A stretch of 40,771 bases of DNA from Hydrogenophilales bacterium 16-64-40. GTDB lineage: Bacteria; Pseudomonadota; Gammaproteobacteria; Burkholderiales; Thiobacillaceae. The DNA lies in the NCBI GenBank assembly GCA_002256995.1, contig NCGX01000027.1:1-40771 (forward strand). The letters run 5' to 3'. The position numbers and the translations under genes were made by a program. Of this stretch, positions 8,673 to 17,097 are shown in pieces (position 1 is the first letter of the stretch; each line of letters starts with the position of its first letter). The notes under the pieces were generated by a model. It searched no databases and was not told where the DNA came from. It was given only the letters and a program-made list of their open reading frames with translations.

Positions 8673-9539
8673 ATGAAGTCGCGCTGGATGCTGGTGGCGG
8701 CGGCGCTGTTCGCGCTGATGGGCGTGCTGGTGAAGCATGCGTCCGCCACCTTTTCACCCGCCGAGCTGGTGTTTTATCGCTCGGCGTTCGGGCTGATCGC
8801 AATCTGGGGGGTGATCGCCCTCGGCCGGCGCCGTTTGCTGGCGCCGCTCGCCACGCGCCATTGGCGGGCCCACTTCTGGCGCGGCCTGTCGGGCTTCGTC
8901 GCGCTGGTGCTGTTCTTCTATGCCATCGGTCGGCTGCCGCTGGCCACCGCGGTTACCCTCAATTACACCGCCCCGCTGTTTCTGGCGGCGCTGTCGGCCT
9001 GGTGGCTGCGCGAGCGCCACGGGCGGGGACTGGTCGGTGCGGTGCTGCTGGGCTTTGTCGGCATCGTGCTGCTGTTGCGCCCGCAGGTGCAGGGCCAGGA
9101 CTGGCTGCCCGCGCTGGCCGGGCTGGCGTCGGGGATGCTGGCGGCGGTGGCCTATGTCAACGTCAAGCAGCTGGGAAAGTTGGGCGAACCCGAATGGCGG
9201 GTGGTGTTCTACTTCACCCTGCTCGCGACCGTGGGCGGCGGCGCATGGATGGCGGTGGCCGGTTTTCACCGTCCGCTGGCGGGCGACTGGCTGTGGCTCG
9301 CCGGCATCGGCGTCACCGCCACGCTGGCGCAGTTGGCGCTGACGCGCGCCTACCATCGCGGCCGCACGCTCATGGTCGGCTCGCTCGCCTACACCACGGT
9401 GGGGTTTTCCGCCCTGTACGGCGTGCTGCTGTTCGACGAACGGCTGCCGCTGCCGGCCTGGATCGGCATGGCGGTGGTGGCGGCAGCCGGCGTCTGGGCG
9501 GTGCGCGCGTCGACGCCCGCACCGCCCGATCCGCTATAG
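8673..9539 (+). CDS. DMT-superfamily (EamA) inner-membrane permease
   Basis: A 288-residue membrane protein made of two EamA repeats of five predicted helices each, for example WMLVAAALFALMGVLVKHA at the N-terminus. Relatives export amino acids, nucleotides or other metabolites; the substrate cannot be read from the sequence. I chose ATG 8673 because it begins just before helix 1. A TTG nine codons earlier is in frame but has no better ribosome site. It is followed 27 nt later by the SpoIIAA-like gene, which has its own strong ribosome site. Confidence 0.88.
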   Translation: MKSRWMLVAAALFALMGVLVKHASATFSPAELVFYRSAFGLIAIWGVIALGRRRLLAPLATRHWRAHFWRGLSGFVALVLFFYAIGRLPLATAVTLNYTAPLFLAALSAWWLRERHGRGLVGAVLLGFVGIVLLLRPQVQGQDWLPALAGLASGMLAAVAYVNVKQLGKLGEPEWRVVFYFTLLATVGGGAWMAVAGFHRPLAGDWLWLAGIGVTATLAQLALTRAYHRGRTLMVGSLAYTTVGFSALYGVLLFDERLPLPAWIGMAVVAAAGVWAVRASTPAPPDPL

Positions 9540-9566
9540 TGAGATCACCTTAATGAGGAGTGCACC

Positions 9567-9935
9567 ATGATCAGCCTGAATACCCAAGACAACCAGATTG
9601 CCGTCACCGTGATGGGGCAGTTCACGCTGGACGATTATCGTGAACTCGAACAGGCGGTGTGCTACGGCATCCAGTTTCAGGGCAAGGTCAACCTGCTGTT
9701 CGACCTTCGCGACATGCTGTCGTACAGCGTCGACGTGGCGTGGGAGGAACTGAAGTTTTCGCGCGAGCACAAGAACGATTTCGGCCGCATCGCCATCCTC
9801 ACCGGCGACCAGTGGGTGGCGTGGAGCATGTGGGTGAACCGTCTGTTCATGTCGGCGGACATCCGGCTTTTCGACGAGCTGGAGCTGGCGCAGGCCTGGG
9901 TGGCCGGCGCAGATCTGCCGGTCGCGGCGGACTGA
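9567..9935 (+). CDS. SpoIIAA-like (STAS-fold) cytoplasmic protein
   Basis: A 122-residue soluble protein whose pattern matches the SpoIIAA-like family: an initial beta hairpin (AVTVMGQFTLDDYRELE), then KVNLLFDLRDM, then a helix and a C-terminal DELELAQAWV. Members share the lipid-binding STAS/CRAL-TRIO-like fold; their function is mostly unknown. The start has a strong GAGGAG ribosome site. No kinase or anti-sigma partner is next to it. It may be co-transcribed with the permease upstream. Confidence 0.75.
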   Translation: MISLNTQDNQIAVTVMGQFTLDDYRELEQAVCYGIQFQGKVNLLFDLRDMLSYSVDVAWEELKFSREHKNDFGRIAILTGDQWVAWSMWVNRLFMSADIRLFDELELAQAWVAGADLPVAAD

Positions 9936-9951
9936 AGCCGCCCGGCCGTTT

Positions 9952-10698
9952 TTATCCTCCGCGCGCCGGCCGGAAAATCTCTGGGTTGGCGTAATACGCG
10001 TCGCTGGCGTTGGCCGCATCCCAGCCGGGAATCCCCTGCACCGGCAGCGGGGCAAGCTGGCGCGGGGTGTCGATGGCCGCGAGGGCCGTGGCCGCCTGCG
10101 CATCCGCGGCATCGGGGTCGAGCGTGTCCGAAATCAAAATGAGGCATTTGCCGGTCATCGACGGGTAGGCCGCAAGCGCCTTTTCCAGCAGCGCATGACC
10201 CACCACCACAAAGCGCATGTCGGCCTCGACGCGCGGGCGGGCTTTCCAAAAGAGTGCGTGCCATTCATGTCCAACCAACAGTTCGGGCAAGGCCGGGTCG
10301 CGGCTGATCGCCCACACGCCCGACTCGTCCAGCACCGTCAGCGCGTCTCGGCGACGCCCGCGCCGAGTGTCCGTCTCGCCTGCGAGGGCCTCGCCGTGGG
10401 CCGCGTTCAGCGCCGCCTTGAAGCGCGGAAAGCGCAGCCACACCAGCGCGTTCAGCACGTCATGCCAGGTGTCGGCACGGGTCGGCACTTGCCCTGTGTG
10501 CAGGATGTGGGTTTCGTAATCGCGCGCCGACAGGCGGCCATCGGGGACAAAGAAACGCAGCGGCAGCCCGCGCGCCTGGGTCGTGCCGCGGGTGGCGGCC
10601 AGCGCGTTGAGGGCGTCCAGCGAGGGCAGGCCGCGCGCCAGTCCCAGCGCGTCGATCAACGCCCGATAGGGCGCGAAGGCGGGGTGGTCGAAGTTCAA
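9952..10698 (-). CDS. DUF3025 family protein, TTG start
   Basis: A 248-residue protein of the DUF3025 family, function unknown. It begins (TTG)NFDHPAFAPYRALIDALG. Family-like segments are PLRFFVPDGRLSARDYETHI, then the tract from TWHDVLNALVWLRFPRFKAA through LNAAHGEAL, then DESGVWAISRDPALPELL. An in-frame ATG at 10785 would add residues encoded by an inserted MITE and is rejected. The TTG (10698-10696) lies in the 5-bp target duplication next to the MITE. Before insertion the preceding thioredoxin stop and this TTG would have overlapped (TTGA), which argues strongly for this start. The MITE now separates it from its former operon partners, so it may be poorly expressed or driven from within the element. 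Confidence 0.75.
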   Translation of the reverse strand: MNFDHPAFAPYRALIDALGLARGLPSLDALNALAATRGTTQARGLPLRFFVPDGRLSARDYETHILHTGQVPTRADTWHDVLNALVWLRFPRFKAALNAAHGEALAGETDTRRGRRRDALTVLDESGVWAISRDPALPELLVGHEWHALFWKARPRVEADMRFVVVGHALLEKALAAYPSMTGKCLILISDTLDPDAADAQAATALAAIDTPRQLAPLPVQGIPGWDAANASDAYYANPEIFRPARGG

Positions 10699-10932
10699 CC
10701 TAGAAACCGCAGTTGGACGCGCCCGATGGTGCGTCTGGGCGTGTGTCTGCCGCGAAGCAACGAGGCGGCAGGCCGGGGCCTGCAACGAGGCGCGACAAAG
10801 GCAGGCGCGTGACCAGGCGTATCAGCGGGCGCGTAGCGGTGCCACCCAAAAGGTGAGCATGAACGAAGGCATGGAAAGCAGTATTCATGCGGTTTCTCAG
10901 AGGGAAATGAGCGGTCAACTGCGGTTTCTAGG
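10699..10932. mobile_element. IS1380-type MITE, 234 bp, with TIRs and 5-bp target duplication
   Basis: The element starts CCTAGAAACCGCAGTTG (10699-10715) and ends with the exact reverse complement (10916-10932), giving 17-bp perfect terminal inverted repeats. TTCAA flanks it on both sides (10694-10698 and 10933-10937). The CCTAGA terminus and 5-bp duplication match the IS1380 family (ISEcp1 ends with CCTAGATTCTACGT). It has no room for a transposase. A 72-codon minus-strand ORF (10918-10700) fills it and stops inside the terminal repeat, but it looks incidental. It would need a transposase from elsewhere in the genome. Confidence 0.85.
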
Positions 10933-10933
10933 T

Positions 10934-11738
10934 TCAATGCAGCGATTCGGACAGGGCCTGGCGGTATTGCCGCGTCAGCGGATGCGCGCTGCCGAGCAGG
11001 TCGAACAGTGCCAAGAGGCTGGTGCGGCCGATGTCGTGGCGGAAGCTGCGGTCGGTGCGCGCGATGAACAGAAGTTCCTCCATCGCACCGGCAAAATCGT
11101 CTGCCGCCAGCAGCACTGCCGCGCGCTGGTAGTGCGCGGCGAGGTCGCCGGCATCGCGTGCGAGTGCGGCGTCGAGTTCGGCCAGCGGCGGCGTCTGTCG
11201 CGCGGTTTCCGCCAGACTCAGATGCGCGTGCAGGCGGGCGATTTCGGGTTCCGCGCGCGCGTCCGGCGGCAGGCTGTCGAGCAGCTTTAGCGCCTGCGCG
11301 CCTTCGCCCTCGGCCCACAGCAGCTTGGCGAGGTCGCGCGGGATCGCGAGGTTGTCGGGTTCGGCCATCGCGGCGTTGGCGAGCAGCATGCGCGCCTGCT
11401 GGACGTTGCCCGACTGCCAGGCGGCCACCCCCAGCGCGTGGGCGCGGTTGGCGTCGCCGGCGATGAAGCGGTCGAGCACTTCACGGAAGCTGCTGTCGGG
11501 ATCGGCACCGTGGATGGTGTGGGCGACCTCGCCGCGCCAGAAGAACTTCACCGTGGGCACCGAATTCACCCCGAAGCGGCGGGCAAGCTCGGGCAGGTCG
11601 TCGGTGTTCAGCATCACCAGCAGGAACTTGCCGCCGTATTCGGCGGCGAGCTTGACCAGGCGCGGCATCAGGATGAAGCAGGGGCCGGCCTTGGGGGTCC
11701 AGAACGCTGGCATCGAACACATAAGGCGACAAGCTCAT
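10934..11738 (-). pseudogene. YbbN-type thioredoxin/TPR protein, probably disrupted near its N-terminus
   Basis: Relatives are thioredoxin-fold co-chaperones with C-terminal TPR-like repeats. The natural start is the ATG at 11738, which overlaps the pip stop (ATGA) and reads MSLSPYVFDAS, a family N-terminus. After 11 codons the thioredoxin continues in another frame, directly at FWTPKAGPCFILMPRL. The roughly 20-25 residues that should form the first strand and helix are missing. The simplest reading is a small deletion that is not a multiple of three. The remaining frame can restart at ATG 11722 (MCSMPAFWTP), giving 262 residues with the single-cysteine KAGPC site, the cis-proline segment NSVPTVKFFW and the helical repeats. 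A shortened product may still be made. A sequencing error is the alternative. Confidence 0.6.
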
Positions 11739-12700
11739 GGCTCGAATGCTCCGGTTGCGGCAAAGCGGTCGCAGGCGGCGACGAGTTCGCGTGCGATGCT
11801 CGGTTCGAACGCCGAATGGCCGGCGTCCGCCACGATCACATAGCGCGCCTCGGGCCAGGCGCGCGCCAGTTCGTCGGCCGACACGATGGGGCAGACGGCG
11901 TCGTAGCGCCCCTGCACGATCACCGCCGGGATGCTGCGGATGCGGTCGATGCGGGCGAGCAGGCTGTTGTCGGGCAGGAAGATGTGGTTGACGAAATAAT
12001 GCGCCTCGATGCGCGACAGCGACAGCGCGGTTTTTTCGCTGCAGAACGCGGAGACGAGTTCGGGGTTGGGCAACAGGGTCGAGCAGGACGCCTCGAAGGT
12101 GGCCCACTGGAATGCGGCAGGCTGGTGTACCGCCGGGTCGGGATCGATCAGGCGGCGATGATAGGCGGTGAGCAGGTCATGGCGCTCGGCCTCCGGGATG
12201 AATTCAGCCAGCTGCCGCTGCGCCTCGGGAAACAGGGCGCGGATGCCGTCCAGGAACCAGTCGATCTCGCTGTTGCGGCACAGGAAGATGCCGCGCAGCA
12301 CCAACCCGCTGCAGCGCCCGGGATGCGCCTCGGCGTAGGCCAGCGCCAGGGTCGACCCCCACGAACCGCCGAACACCAGCCAGGACTCGATGCCTAGCGC
12401 GACTCGCAGCGCTTCCATGTCGGCGATCAGGTGCGGCGTGGTGTTGTCGGCGAGTTCGCCGTGCGGGGTCGAGCGGCCGCTGCCACGCTGATCGAACAGC
12501 ACGATGCGGTAGCGGGCCGGATCGAAAAAACGCCGCTGGATCGGCGAGGTGCCGCTGCCGGGCCCGCCGTGCACAAACAGCACCGGGATGCCCCCGGGGT
12601 TGCCGGAAGTCTCCCAGTAGATGCGGTGGACGCCCGCCGTGTCCAGCATGCCGCTGGCGTAGGGGGTGATCGGCGGGTGGAGCGGAGCAATGGCTGACAT
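11735..12700 (-). CDS. pip: Proline iminopeptidase (alpha/beta hydrolase, S33)
   Basis: Removes N-terminal proline from peptides in the cytoplasm. The 321-residue protein has the oxyanion motif HGGPG (44-48), DQRGSGRS, and the nucleophile elbow GGSWGS with Ser113. The later acid is in VQGRYDAVCP and the His is in DAGHSAFEP. The length and the paired cap helices fit the Pip family. I chose the ATG at 12700 (MSAIAPLHPPITPYA). The longer open frame upstream lacks family similarity. Its stop overlaps the next start (ATGA), which shows it was in an operon with the thioredoxin-like gene. Confidence 0.92.
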   Translation of the reverse strand: MSAIAPLHPPITPYASGMLDTAGVHRIYWETSGNPGGIPVLFVHGGPGSGTSPIQRRFFDPARYRIVLFDQRGSGRSTPHGELADNTTPHLIADMEALRVALGIESWLVFGGSWGSTLALAYAEAHPGRCSGLVLRGIFLCRNSEIDWFLDGIRALFPEAQRQLAEFIPEAERHDLLTAYHRRLIDPDPAVHQPAAFQWATFEASCSTLLPNPELVSAFCSEKTALSLSRIEAHYFVNHIFLPDNSLLARIDRIRSIPAVIVQGRYDAVCPIVSADELARAWPEARYVIVADAGHSAFEPSIARELVAACDRFAATGAFEP

Positions 12701-12928
12701 GGGTGGATCCTGGGTCGACGCCCGAATCATATCGCCTGTGCTGTCGGACTGAGCAGGCGAGGGCCGTGCGTCTGCCGGCAAATGGCCGGTATCGACAGGC
12801 GGGGGCCGGGACCGTATGCTTCCCGTGCGTTTGCAGTCGCCAGCCGGCATCCGGTGCTTCGGGGACGCAGGGGGAAAAAGCAACGGGTTCTATCGTTGCT
12901 AACCATAACTAATAAGCGGAGTCGTTCC

Positions 12929-13318
12929 ATGAGCCATGTTGTTAAAGTTGCCCTGTTGGGGCTGGGTGAAGTCGGGGAAAAGTTTGCGGAGCATTTTCTG
13001 GAGAAGATTCAGGAAGAGCATGTCAATGTGGAAATTGTCGCCGTGGCCTCCCGCGATCTGGAGTCGCCGGTTGCGCTGGGCTTCGTTCACAGCAAGGTGC
13101 CGGTGTTCCAGGACGCGATGGAGGTGGTGACAATGGGGGCGAAAGTCGACATTATTTTCGACCTGACCGGCGACCCGGAATTGCGCAAGAAGCTGCGTGC
13201 CGCGCTTCAGGAAACGCATAACCAGCACACCGTGATTGCGCCCGAGGTGGTCGCCCATCTGCTGTGGAGTTTCTTTGGCGAAGGCGAATTGCCGCACAGT
13301 GCCCAAACGGGCTACTGA
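12929..13318 (+). CDS. Stand-alone NAD(P)-binding Rossmann domain protein
   Basis: A 129-residue protein that is little more than a Rossmann nucleotide-binding domain. The glycine-rich loop is VALLGLGEVGEKFAEHFL, followed by EIVAVASRDLES and VDIIFDLTGDPELRKKL. Homoserine dehydrogenase and similar enzymes have such an N-terminal half, but here the catalytic half is absent. The tail HTVIAPEVVAHLLWSFFGEG is not part of a catalytic domain I know. The start (GCGGAG upstream) gives a complete domain, so this is not a fragment. It opens a same-strand run with a FIST sensor, a small protein and a GGDEF-EAL protein, which suggests a regulatory or redox-sensing role. This is inference. Confidence 0.75.
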   Translation: MSHVVKVALLGLGEVGEKFAEHFLEKIQEEHVNVEIVAVASRDLESPVALGFVHSKVPVFQDAMEVVTMGAKVDIIFDLTGDPELRKKLRAALQETHNQHTVIAPEVVAHLLWSFFGEGELPHSAQTGY

Positions 13319-13363
13319 TGCAGGACAGACTGCCGAGCCTGGTGTGTTTATTATTTTGATGCG

Positions 13364-14467
13364 ATGACTATCCCCTTCAAATTTGCCCACGTCGGAGACG
13401 CCGACTGGACCCGCGCCGCGCAGGCCTGCATGGCCCAGCTGGGCGCGATTCCATCGGCGGCGACGCTGGGGTTCCTCTACGTGTCGGACGCCTTCGGGGG
13501 CGAACTCGACGCAATTCTGGCTTTCTTCAAAAGCGCGACCGGCGTGCCGCACTGGACGGGCAGTGTGGGTGTGGGGGTCTGCGCCAGCGGCGTGGAATAC
13601 CTGGAAGCGCCGGCGATGGCGGTGATGCTGGGCGAGTTCGAGCCGGCCGACTTCAGCATGCTGCCGTTGCTGCGAGCCCCGCAGGATATCGATGCGGCGG
13701 CTTTGTCGGATGCCTACTTTGCCATGGTCCATGGCGACCCGGCCAACCCCCGCATCCAGGAGCTGATCGAAGACCTGAGTGCGCACGTATCGAGCGGTTT
13801 CGTCGTCGGCGGCCTGTCGAGCTCGCGCGGCGAGACCGCGCAGATCAGCGACGGCGTGGTGAGCGGCGGTCTTTCCGGCGTGCTGTTCAGCGAGCGGGTG
13901 AAACTGGCGACGCGGCTGACGCAGGGCGTTTCGCCGCTGGGGCCGCGCCACCGCATCACCGCAGCCAACAAGAACGTTGTCGGCAGCCTCGATCATCGCC
14001 CGGCGCTCGACGTGATGAAGGACGAAATCGGCGAGGTGCTGGCACGCGACCTGCGGCGTGCGGCCGGCTATATTTTTGTCGGCCTGCCGGTACGCGGCTC
14101 GGACACCGGCGACTACCTGGTGCGCAACATTCTGGGGGTCGACCCGCAAAACAACCTGGTGGCGGTCGGCGAAATCGTCGCGCCGGGGGACGAGCTGCTG
14201 TTTTGCCGTCGCGACCAGCAATCGGCTGAGGACGATCTGCAGCGGATGCTCGCCGCCATCGGGGCGCAATTGAACGCGCCGATCCGGGGCGGCGTGTATT
14301 ATTCCTGCCTGGGGCGCGGCCAGCACATGTTCGGCGTGCAGAATCGCGAAATGGAGCTGATTCGTGATGCCCTGGGCGATTTTCCGCTAGTTGGGTTTTT
14401 TGCCAACGGCGAAATTTCCCACAACCGTTTATATGGCTACACCGGGGTGTTGACCCTGTTCGGCTGA
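13364..14467 (+). CDS. FIST-domain sensory protein (FIST_N plus FIST_C)
   Basis: A 367-residue soluble protein with both FIST halves. The N-terminal half contains GFLYVSDAFGGELDAILAFF and HWTGSVGVGVCASG. The C-terminal half ends GFFANGEISHNRLYGYTGVL, the signature end of FIST_C. FIST proteins are thought to sense small ligands, perhaps amino acids, and are often coupled to c-di-GMP enzymes or kinases. This one has no fused output domain, but a GGDEF-EAL protein is encoded two genes downstream with gaps of only 19 and 14 nt. That makes partnership likely. Confidence 0.88.
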   Translation: MTIPFKFAHVGDADWTRAAQACMAQLGAIPSAATLGFLYVSDAFGGELDAILAFFKSATGVPHWTGSVGVGVCASGVEYLEAPAMAVMLGEFEPADFSMLPLLRAPQDIDAAALSDAYFAMVHGDPANPRIQELIEDLSAHVSSGFVVGGLSSSRGETAQISDGVVSGGLSGVLFSERVKLATRLTQGVSPLGPRHRITAANKNVVGSLDHRPALDVMKDEIGEVLARDLRRAAGYIFVGLPVRGSDTGDYLVRNILGVDPQNNLVAVGEIVAPGDELLFCRRDQQSAEDDLQRMLAAIGAQLNAPIRGGVYYSCLGRGQHMFGVQNREMELIRDALGDFPLVGFFANGEISHNRLYGYTGVLTLFG

Positions 14468-14486
14468 CCAGTATGAGGATACGAGT

Positions 14487-14750
14487 ATGCCCTTGCATGC
14501 GATGAAAGAAGACGAAATCCGCCTGCTGCGCGGTGAAATCGAAATGTTGATGAACGAACGCCGTCAGCTGTTGCAGGTCACGGGCGCGGCAGCGGTGTTC
14601 GTCGCCAATCTCGATACCGACACCCTGCCCGACGACGCCGACACCATCGATGCGGCTGAAATGCTGGCCGAACAACTCAATGGGCTGTCCGAGGAAACCC
14701 TCAAGGATGCGTTGGAGTCCGTGCGCGCCGAAGTCGATCCCACTCAATAG
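14487..14750 (+). CDS. Small helical protein between FIST and GGDEF-EAL genes
   Basis: An 87-residue acidic protein without a recognised family. The first part, KEDEIRLLRGEIEMLMNERR, looks like a coiled coil. The second is acidic (DTDTLPDDADTIDAAEMLAE). The start has GAGGATACGAGT upstream. Gaps of 19 and 14 nt to its neighbours place it in the operon. A coiled-coil adaptor linking the soluble FIST protein to the membrane-bound c-di-GMP enzyme would fit, but this is only a hypothesis. Confidence 0.75.
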   Translation: MPLHAMKEDEIRLLRGEIEMLMNERRQLLQVTGAAAVFVANLDTDTLPDDADTIDAAEMLAEQLNGLSEETLKDALESVRAEVDPTQ

Positions 14751-14764
14751 GCCGGGCTCACCTC

Positions 14765-16972
14765 TTGGCCCGTTTGACTCTGCCAGACCCTGCTGAATTC
14801 GGGCGCTTTGCACTGATCGTCGGGCTGACGGCGCTGGCGTATGCGCTGGCAGGCTGGCTCAGCCTCAAGCTCGCCGCGTACGTGTCGGGCGTCATCGCCG
14901 TCGTCTGGCTGGCGGCCGGGATCGGCGCCGTGGCGAGCCTGCGTTTCGGCGCAGCGGGCGCGGTGGGCGTGCTGCTAGGATCGTTTGCGATCTACAGTTC
15001 GATCCTGCCACTGGAAGACGCGTTCCGCATTGCGCTCGGTGCCACCGCCGCGGCATGGATCATCGGCACTCTGCCGCGCTATCTGCAGCCTTTCAGCGCT
15101 ACCCTCGATTATGTATCCAGCGTCGCCAAGTTCGCCTTGGTGGCGGTTCCGCTGGGCAGCGCGGTGGGCGCGCTGGTGGGCGTGTTCAGCCTGTATTTCT
15201 TTAACGACCTGCCAGCCGGTCTGCTGCTGCGCGGAGTGTGGGTGGGGTGGCTGGGCAATTTGCTGGGGGTGTACCTGATTGCGCCGCTGCTGCTGACGGC
15301 GCCGCGCTGGGATATGCTGCCGACCAACCGGGGGGCGCGACTAGAAGGGTTGGTGCTGGTGCTTGGCATGCTGGCGCTCACCTGGGTGATGATGGCGTAC
15401 GCCGATCCCCTGCGGCCTGCCGAAATCGTCCTGTTCGTGATGATGCCGGCCGTGCTGTGGGCGGCATTGCGGTTTTCGGTGACCGGGGCGAGCCTGGCCA
15501 TTTTTCTGGCGGCGCTCATCGTGATGGGCGTCGTCCTGGTCTCCTCCGGCGGGATCACCGGCGCCACCACGCCGGGCGACGTGTTTGCCCTGCAGATCAG
15601 CATGATGACCATGGCGCTGGGCGGCCTGTTCGTGTCGGCGGCGCTGACCGAGCGCCGCTATTCCGAAATGCGGCTGGACATGCTGGCCAACCACGACCCG
15701 CTGACCGGCTTGCCCAACCGTTCGTATTTCCAGGATTTCCTCGGCCATGCGCTGGCGCGCGCGCAGCGTGACAAATCCCAGGTTTCGCTACTGTTCATCG
15801 ATCTCGACCGCTTCAAGCACATCAACGACTCACAGGGGCACGAAGTGGGCGACCAGGTGCTGCGCATCGTCGCCAGCCGGCTGGCCGACCAGTTGCGCGC
15901 CGATGATTTTGTCGCCCGTCTGGGCGGCGACGAATTTGCCGTCATCCTGATCCATCCCCCGGCCTCGCGCGCCGCCAGCCGGGTGGCACGCAAGCTGAAC
16001 CAGGTACTGGCCGAATCGTTCAAGCTGGGGCAGCGGCGTTATGCCATCGGCGCCAGCATCGGCATCAGCGTGTATCCGGACGATGGCCTCGACGCCAATA
16101 CCCTGCTGCGGCAGGCCGACCTCGCGATGTATCAGGCCAAACATCGCCGCAGCGGATTTGAATACTTCAGCAAAGAACTGAATACCGTGGCGCAGCAGCA
16201 GATGGCCCTGGAAAACGGCCTGCGCCAGGCGCTCGAACGCGATGAACTGGCACTGCTGTATCAGCCCAAGGTCGATCTTGCCGACGGCCGGGTGGTGGGG
16301 CTGGAAGCCCTGATACGCTGGCTTCCCCGCTCGGGCAACATCATCGGCCCCGATCAGTTCATCCCGGTGGCGGAGGAGACCGGCCTGATCGTGCCGATTG
16401 GACGCTGGGTGGTGCGGGCCGCGTGCATCCAGTGGATTGCCTGGCGCGACGCCGGGCTCAACCCGCCGCCGGTGGCGGTCAACTTGTCGCCGCGGCAGCT
16501 TTCCGACGCGCGCCTGATCGAGGATATCGATGCCATTCTGAAGGACACCGGGATGGACCCCGCGTATTTGCAGCTGGAAGTGACCGAGAGTGCCGCGATG
16601 GAGAACCCGGCGCGCACCTTCGATATCCTCGATGCACTGCGTCAGCGCGGGCTGCATGTCTACATCGACGATTTTGGCACCGGTTATTCCAATCTGGGCC
16701 AGTTGAAGCGCATGCCGGTCGACGCCCTGAAAATCGACAAGAGTTTTGTCAAAGACGTGCTGACCGATAGCGACGACGCGGAAATCGCCAACGCCATCAT
16801 CCGTCTGGCGCACGCACTGAAGCTGCGCGTGGTGGCTGAGGGGGTCGAGACGCTCGAGCAGGTGGCGTTTCTGAAGCAGAATGGCTGCGACGAGATTCAG
16901 GGGTATATCGTCAGCAAACCGCTGCCGTCCGGCAAGGTGAGCGTGCTGTTTGCACTGGATTACACTTTCTGA
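14765..16972 (+). CDS. Membrane GGDEF-EAL protein with MASE1-like sensor domain
   Basis: A 735-residue c-di-GMP enzyme. Residues 1-300 hold about eight to ten membrane helices in a MASE1-like sensor. The GGDEF domain has an intact active site (GGDEF, 387-391) and an intact product-inhibition site RADD (378-381, five residues before). The EAL domain is also complete by motif: EAL (514-516), NLSPRQL, EVTES, DDFGTGYSNL (635-644) and AEGVET. Both synthesis and breakdown of c-di-GMP are therefore possible; which dominates cannot be told. The start is TTG at 14765 with no strong ribosome site, so it may depend on translation of the gene 14 nt upstream. It is the last gene of the FIST operon, closed by a hairpin at 17040. 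Confidence 0.92.
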   Translation: MARLTLPDPAEFGRFALIVGLTALAYALAGWLSLKLAAYVSGVIAVVWLAAGIGAVASLRFGAAGAVGVLLGSFAIYSSILPLEDAFRIALGATAAAWIIGTLPRYLQPFSATLDYVSSVAKFALVAVPLGSAVGALVGVFSLYFFNDLPAGLLLRGVWVGWLGNLLGVYLIAPLLLTAPRWDMLPTNRGARLEGLVLVLGMLALTWVMMAYADPLRPAEIVLFVMMPAVLWAALRFSVTGASLAIFLAALIVMGVVLVSSGGITGATTPGDVFALQISMMTMALGGLFVSAALTERRYSEMRLDMLANHDPLTGLPNRSYFQDFLGHALARAQRDKSQVSLLFIDLDRFKHINDSQGHEVGDQVLRIVASRLADQLRADDFVARLGGDEFAVILIHPPASRAASRVARKLNQVLAESFKLGQRRYAIGASIGISVYPDDGLDANTLLRQADLAMYQAKHRRSGFEYFSKELNTVAQQQMALENGLRQALERDELALLYQPKVDLADGRVVGLEALIRWLPRSGNIIGPDQFIPVAEETGLIVPIGRWVVRAACIQWIAWRDAGLNPPPVAVNLSPRQLSDARLIEDIDAILKDTGMDPAYLQLEVTESAAMENPARTFDILDALRQRGLHVYIDDFGTGYSNLGQLKRMPVDALKIDKSFVKDVLTDSDDAEIANAIIRLAHALKLRVVAEGVETLEQVAFLKQNGCDEIQGYIVSKPLPSGKVSVLFALDYTF

Positions 16973-17039
16973 CCACGCCCGCACCGGAAGCGATTCGCCT
17001 TCGTGCAGGCGTGCTCCCAAGCACTGATCATCAAATACA

Positions 17040-17074
17040 AACGGGGCGTGTGAACACTGTTCACACGCCCCGTT
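17040..17074 (-). terminator. Bidirectional hairpin between GGDEF-EAL and cytochrome genes
   Basis: A perfect 15-bp stem (AACGGGGCGTGTGAA / TTCACACGCCCCGTT) with a 5-nt loop. On the minus strand it is followed by a T-rich tail (TGTATTTG), so it best terminates the minus-strand cytochrome pair. It also lies 68 nt after the plus-strand operon. Confidence 0.7.
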
Positions 17075-17097
17075 CGAAGCGACCCTATGGCGCAGGG

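Noticed and set aside
10700-10918. 72-codon frame within the MITE
   Set aside because: Its stop lies inside the terminal inverted repeat and it has no known domain; probably incidental to the element.
12899-14326. Minus-strand open frame of 475 codons over the NAD-binding and FIST genes
   Set aside because: Antisense shadow with no recognisable motif; the plus-strand genes have ribosome sites and family signatures.
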